From contig VSDK01019043.1 of the NCBI GenBank assembly GCA_009767595.1, forward strand, positions 169,716 to 233,715: 64,000 nucleotides of DNA, given 5' to 3'. This document shows, piece by piece, positions 60,560 to 64,000 of the stretch. The position numbers and the translations under genes are program-made. How positions within the stretch are numbered: position 1 is the stretch's first letter; every line of letters starts with the position of its first letter. This stretch comes from Symbiodinium kawagutii. Taxonomy: Eukaryota > Sar > Dinophyceae > Suessiales > Symbiodiniaceae. Below the pieces are notes generated by a model that saw only the letters and a program-made list of their open reading frames with translations, did not search any database and was not told the origin of the DNA.

Positions 60560-60817
60560 ATGGATTCCTCTTCGAGCGCGGCGCCGGCCCGGATCGGAGG
60601 CACAGTCGATGACAGCTTCTTCGCAAAGCTGCAGGCTCAGCGGCAAAAAGCGATTGAGGCAGACAATGGCGTGCCAGGGCCCATGGCTGGCTTCCTCGTC
60701 CACGACCCTCGAGATCCACTCCGCAAACAGCCGGGCTTCTGGACAAGGCAGGCTGACTGGGTCAAACCAAAGGCTGGAAAAAGCTGGGTGGATGACCCAA
60801 GGTCTTCCCAAGAAGGA
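60560..60817 (+). pseudogene. Retrogene ORF, 5' part
   Basis: ATG 14 nt after the leader. Reads MDSSSSAAPARIGGTVDD, SFFAKLQAQRQKAIEADN, GVPGPMAGFLVHDPRDPL, RKQPGFWTRQADWVKPKA, then GKSWVDDPRSSQEG. Serine/alanine-rich start, then tryptophan-containing motifs. No family recognised. The frame is cut at GGA (60815-60817), where LINE sequence begins, and resumes in the same frame at CAG (63014). Confidence 0.65.
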
Positions 60818-62800
60818 TACAGGTGTCGAGTGAACTTTGGCGGATTTTGGAATGAAGAAGTTCTTGGTGTCCACATTCGCATTTCTAATGCTGCTGACTT
60901 CAAATGGGAAGCCACAAAGTCTAAGAAAATTTTGTGTGAAGTTGATGCAATCAACATGCTGCCGTGTAAACGTGAAATTAAAGATCATCTTATTGCGGCT
61001 GAGACCATCCCCCAACTTAATTTCGCCTCACAGATGAATGCCATCCCAAAGGAGTTTTTTAGACTCAGTCCAGAGGGCCATTGCAAAGGCTTTATGGAAA
61101 GGCCGTCCTATGATGCGATCGAGATCCCTTCTTGGGCAACCGTTTAGGTCGGATCCCTTTTTGTCACATGCCTATTCTATGGTCTTTCACCCAGAGTTGT
61201 AAGGTTCTTGACATCACTCTTTGTGATCCCTTTCATATCTCTTTCCAAGGATGCCCTCCTGTTGCCTTTCTTGACATTCCGCGGAGGGACTTAAAAATCT
61301 GCCTTCAGATGCTTGCCAGACATGCATGCTATGTACATAGCGGATATAGCGCTGTTGCCAATCGGAAACACATCAAGCCCAACAAGGGTTTATTGGACTT
61401 CCATCTCACCATGTCAATCCCAGATACCTTTTCTTGTGCATTTGAATCTGGTAACAAATTTCAGTCACTTTTTCAATCGGTCGTGGTTGGTTGTATTTGT
61501 ACAAATGACAGAAGATATTCTGCTGGATGGATTGATTCCAAACTTTGTCGCTTTTGCCAATGTGAAGCTGAAACCAGGGAACATTTTTCAAAGTGTAAGA
61601 GCCTTCCCCAATCTCTTGTGCCACCGGAGCTTCCTGATTTTGGGCGGGATAGTTGAATACCCTCTTGGTTTGGCTGCAGTCGGACTTAAGATCTCTCCTC
61701 TTGCAAACATACCTGTCACGGTTTGGATGTCTTCCCCAACCTCTGTGGTTGAATACTGGTCTGATGCCAGTGTTTCGCATGGGAAAAACTTTTGGCACGC
61801 TCGTGCTGCCTTTGTCGTTGTGAATTCACCAGCTCGCTGTGTTGCTTCTGGACCGGTGCACCATTGGTCTTTGTCTTCATATCGCGTGGAACTTTTTGCC
61901 GTGATTTACATCTTGGCATGGTCAGCCCAGCCCTGTGTTATTTGGGCTGATTGTCTCACAGTTGCTGAGCAGATGCAGCGCCTGCTGCGAAGACTTCATC
62001 TTCCTAAGCACTGGGCTCACCATTCTTGGTGGACCTTTTTTTTTGAATTTAATCACCCAAAGACTTGATTTTCACGCACGCCCCATCACCGCACACAAAT
62101 GTGATACTCCACATCCACTTCAATATTTTTCCACGCTTCACCATACCTCAGTGCGGAACATTGTCTTGAATCGAGCTGCCGATGCTGCGGCAAAGCAAAC
62201 CGTTCTTGATCATTTCCCTGAAGTGAATTCTGGGCTTGCTGACCATCTCTCCTTGTAACAATGAGTAATGAGCAGATCAGGAATGATGAGCCTTCTGAGA
62301 CAGGAATTGGTCACCCTGGGTCGTGCACCCATGGTTTCTAGCTGTGAAACCTGCTCGAGAGGATTTACTGCCCTCGCATTGACTCCTGTTGTGTCTCATG
62401 TGCTTCCGCTGGAGGATTTTCTTGAACGCTTCCAACGGGTTTACCCCGCCTGGCAGTGGAATCCTGACCCTCTGCAATTCAATTGGGTTATGAAGACTTT
62501 GCTCCCTCTTGCCGCCTTCCAGCCTCACTGGATCCCAAACATTGGGACACTGCTCTCGCTTTCTTTAGCCAGCTTAAATGGGTTCGTTGTGATCACGTTT
62601 CCACGTCCTTTATTGAGCTTGCTTTCCAGCGTCATGCCATGGGATTTGCATTTGTTGGTAAACAGAGTTCCGTTGCTTTTGCTACCTTGTTAAAGACGGT
62701 TGTCAATCATTCTCGTAAACTGCTGCCACAGTCGCAGATTGTTCCCGGTCAGGTTGTGAATAAATGCAAGGCTTCTTGTTGCAAAGGTGGCTTGGTGTTG
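60818..62800 (+). pseudogene. Degenerate LINE fragment, RT C-terminus to RNase H
   Basis: Starts in the RT thumb region (WNEEVLGVHIRISNAADF), continues through IAKALWKGRPMMRSRSLL in another frame, a CCHC-like knuckle KLCRFCQCEAETREHFSK (about 61543-61600), and an RNase H with Asp in YWSDASVSH (about 61762), Glu in YRVELFAV, Asp in VIWADCL and the last Asp in NRAADAAAKQT (62181). It ends with VPGQVVNKCKASCCKGG near 62790. At least four frameshifts, one at a run of T near 62035-62044. The catalytic RT domain is missing. Dead copy. Confidence 0.75.
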
Positions 62801-62985
62801 TGGGTGGTCCCGAGGTCGCCTGATGATATGGCCTAGCAATTTTCTACGTTTTTCTTGTACCACTTCGCTTAGTGGACGGATATATCTATGCGGTCCTTCG
62901 CTCATGCCTGCATTTGCACGTCTGAATACTTCCTCATTTGTATTCACGTTGCCTATATATGTGGTACTCATGTTCAAGATTTTTC
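62783..62985 (-). pseudogene. Second LINE fragment, antisense
   Basis: The minus strand reads NTNEEVFRRANAGMSEGP, then HRYIRPLSEVVQEKRRKL, then LGHIIRRPRDHPQHQATF. RR.LLGHI.RR..D.P..Q.TF is the typical C-terminal motif of endonuclease-type LINE reverse transcriptases. It is nested between the first LINE fragment and the right part of the retrogene, in opposite orientation. Confidence 0.6.
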
Positions 62986-63013
62986 TTGATGGGGTCCTCG
63001 TGCGTTAGCTGGA

Positions 63014-63296
63014 CAGGTCATGAAGAGGCCGAAGCTGACCACACAGGTTTTCGCAGCTCTTTGCAAGCGCTACATTGACGGCGTGTCAGAGGATCCAGTA
63101 GCCAATTACTACCAAGCTCTGCAAGCGGGCAGCGCTGATCCCTGATGCGCAAGAGAGGGCGTTCCAGCAAGCCGACCTGGTGGGCTGGGTTGAGGGGCGG
63201 GCAGCTGACTTGGGCGGTCAATTCGTCCACGAAGCCTGGGGCCTGAACCAAGAGTTCTGGGAAGACCCATCCGATTGGCTACATAGCTGGCTCTGA
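63014..63296 (+). pseudogene. Retrogene ORF, 3' part
   Basis: Reads QVMKRPKLTTQVFAALCK, then RYIDGVSEDPVANYYQAL, then one frameshift near 63120-63140, then AALIPDAQERAFQQADLV, GWVEGRAADLGGQFVHEA, WGLNQEFWEDPSDWLHSW and L, with TGA at 63294-63296. Reading resumes exactly in frame with the 5' part when 60818-63013 is left out. The frameshift indicates decay. Confidence 0.6.
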
Positions 63297-63464
63297 GCCT
63301 TTGTTTTTGATTTTTGCACTTCGTCGTTTAGCAATCGATTTCTTTGGGAGAGATCACAGACTTCCAAGTTGGGATGTTCCTTTTTGAGCATTCTTTTTCT
63401 TGGAACTTCCCGCGCGCAGCATGCGTGTGGGAAGGGGAGGGCGGACTCCTTCGATGCCTGTGAA

Positions 63465-63503
63465 TGGTTGACTAATATTTTTCATAGGGTTTGAAACCAC
63501 CAA
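63465..63503. repeat. Right part of the split family IV element, including the TSD
   Basis: TGGTTGACTAATATTTT followed by TCATAGGGTTTGAAACC and ACC; completes the element begun at 60462. Confidence 0.75.
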
Positions 63504-63679
63504 GCAGGTGCGCTATGCAGGTATGTAGCGAATCACGAGCTGAGGATTAACCATGACTTATGATTCAGTACTGGAAAAAATGGCCAATACAATGTCAAAG
63601 ATCATGAACCTTTGAGATAATCAGCCGCATGGCTAGTACTACATCATTAGATCAACGCATTAATCTTCTATTCACGTTT

Positions 63680-63785
63680 TTTCGGGGTTTCCCAAGTCCT
63701 AGGGGCGCCCCCTAATCATTTTTCTTTTGAACGGTTTATCGTAATAAACTCGCCATAACTTTGGGGTTCCATATTGAGAAACATT
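63680..63785. repeat. Family I element
   Basis: TTTCGGGGTTTCCCAAGTCC (diverged arm), TCGTAATAAACTCGCC, GGGGTTCCATATTGAGAAAC. Confidence 0.5.
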
Positions 63786-64000
63786 GGTGGTGCCATCATT
63801 GTTGGTCCTTTTCCCTTATCGTAAACCATTAATTTTCAGCTTTGAGCCCTTTAACCATTATTGAAAAACCGCCATTTATTGGTTTGAGATAATCTTAAGC
63901 CACGTTGCCCCTTGATAGTCAGTTCCAGCTCGCTAGCTGCGCCATGGTGAGCCAGGGGGCTGGCTAGTGGCTGGGGGGGGGCCCGGGGGTTTCAGCCCCC

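Larger units (their letters stand above)
60526..63464 (+). mobile_element. Spliced-leader retrogene (processed mRNA copy) interrupted by LINE sequence
   Basis: Bounded by the leader at the left and a 17-bp target-site duplication on both sides, as expected for target-primed reverse transcription by a LINE. It holds a host ORF split into 60560-60817 and 63014-63296, with degenerate LINE sequence between. No poly(A) is seen at the right end (CCTTCGATGCCTGTGAA). Recycling of trans-spliced mRNAs into the genome is known in dinoflagellates. Confidence 0.85.

Overview
The window reads as nuclear DNA of a dinoflagellate. The decisive sign is an exact 22-nt dinoflagellate spliced-leader sequence at 60525-60546, placed in front of a retroposed gene copy. 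Genes are broken into many short exon-like islands separated by repeat-rich DNA. Very little of it looks like long uninterrupted host coding sequence. Which genus it is cannot be told from the sequence alone.

Layout. 0.5-5.1 kb: a series of minus-strand exon islands that probably form one gene. 5.77-13.57 kb: a structurally complete tyrosine-recombinase (DIRS/Ngaro-type) retrotransposon with four tightly packed open frames (small membrane-like ORF, coiled-coil ORF, gag-like ORF, and a 1543-aa polyprotein with reverse transcriptase, RNase H, methyltransferase-like and tyrosine-recombinase domains), flanked by split direct repeats A1 / B1-A2-B2. 14-24.7 kb: short exons on both strands, including ankyrin-repeat exons on the plus strand and a run of minus-strand exons. 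25-31 kb: sparse exon islands and repeats. 32.4-33.4 kb: an extremely AT-rich block with a GC-rich island. 33.4-35.7 kb: the densest plus-strand multi-exon region. 40-54 kb: plus-strand exons with an 11/66-bp minisatellite at 40.48-40.87 kb. 58.98-59.08 kb: a protein-kinase glycine-loop exon. 60.5-63.5 kb: the spliced-leader retrogene, broken by degenerate LINE sequence. 63.7 kb to the end: repeats.

The most striking feature is the repeat system. At least five unrelated families of 90-125 bp inverted-repeat (hairpin) elements recur through the window. Their ends repeatedly coincide with the ends of coding islands. In families I, IV and V the terminal inverted repeat starts with GT and supplies the 5' splice site. 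In families II and III it starts with GC, and its complement ends in AG, so the same end serves as donor or acceptor on either strand. This is the signature of introner elements (transposons that make new introns). Here several families appear to coexist, and one family IV copy has itself been hit by the spliced-leader retrogene.

Host exon calls rest on open frames with protein-like composition and on splice-like borders. Most products are unrecognised, and some islands are open in several frames, as stated in each entry.
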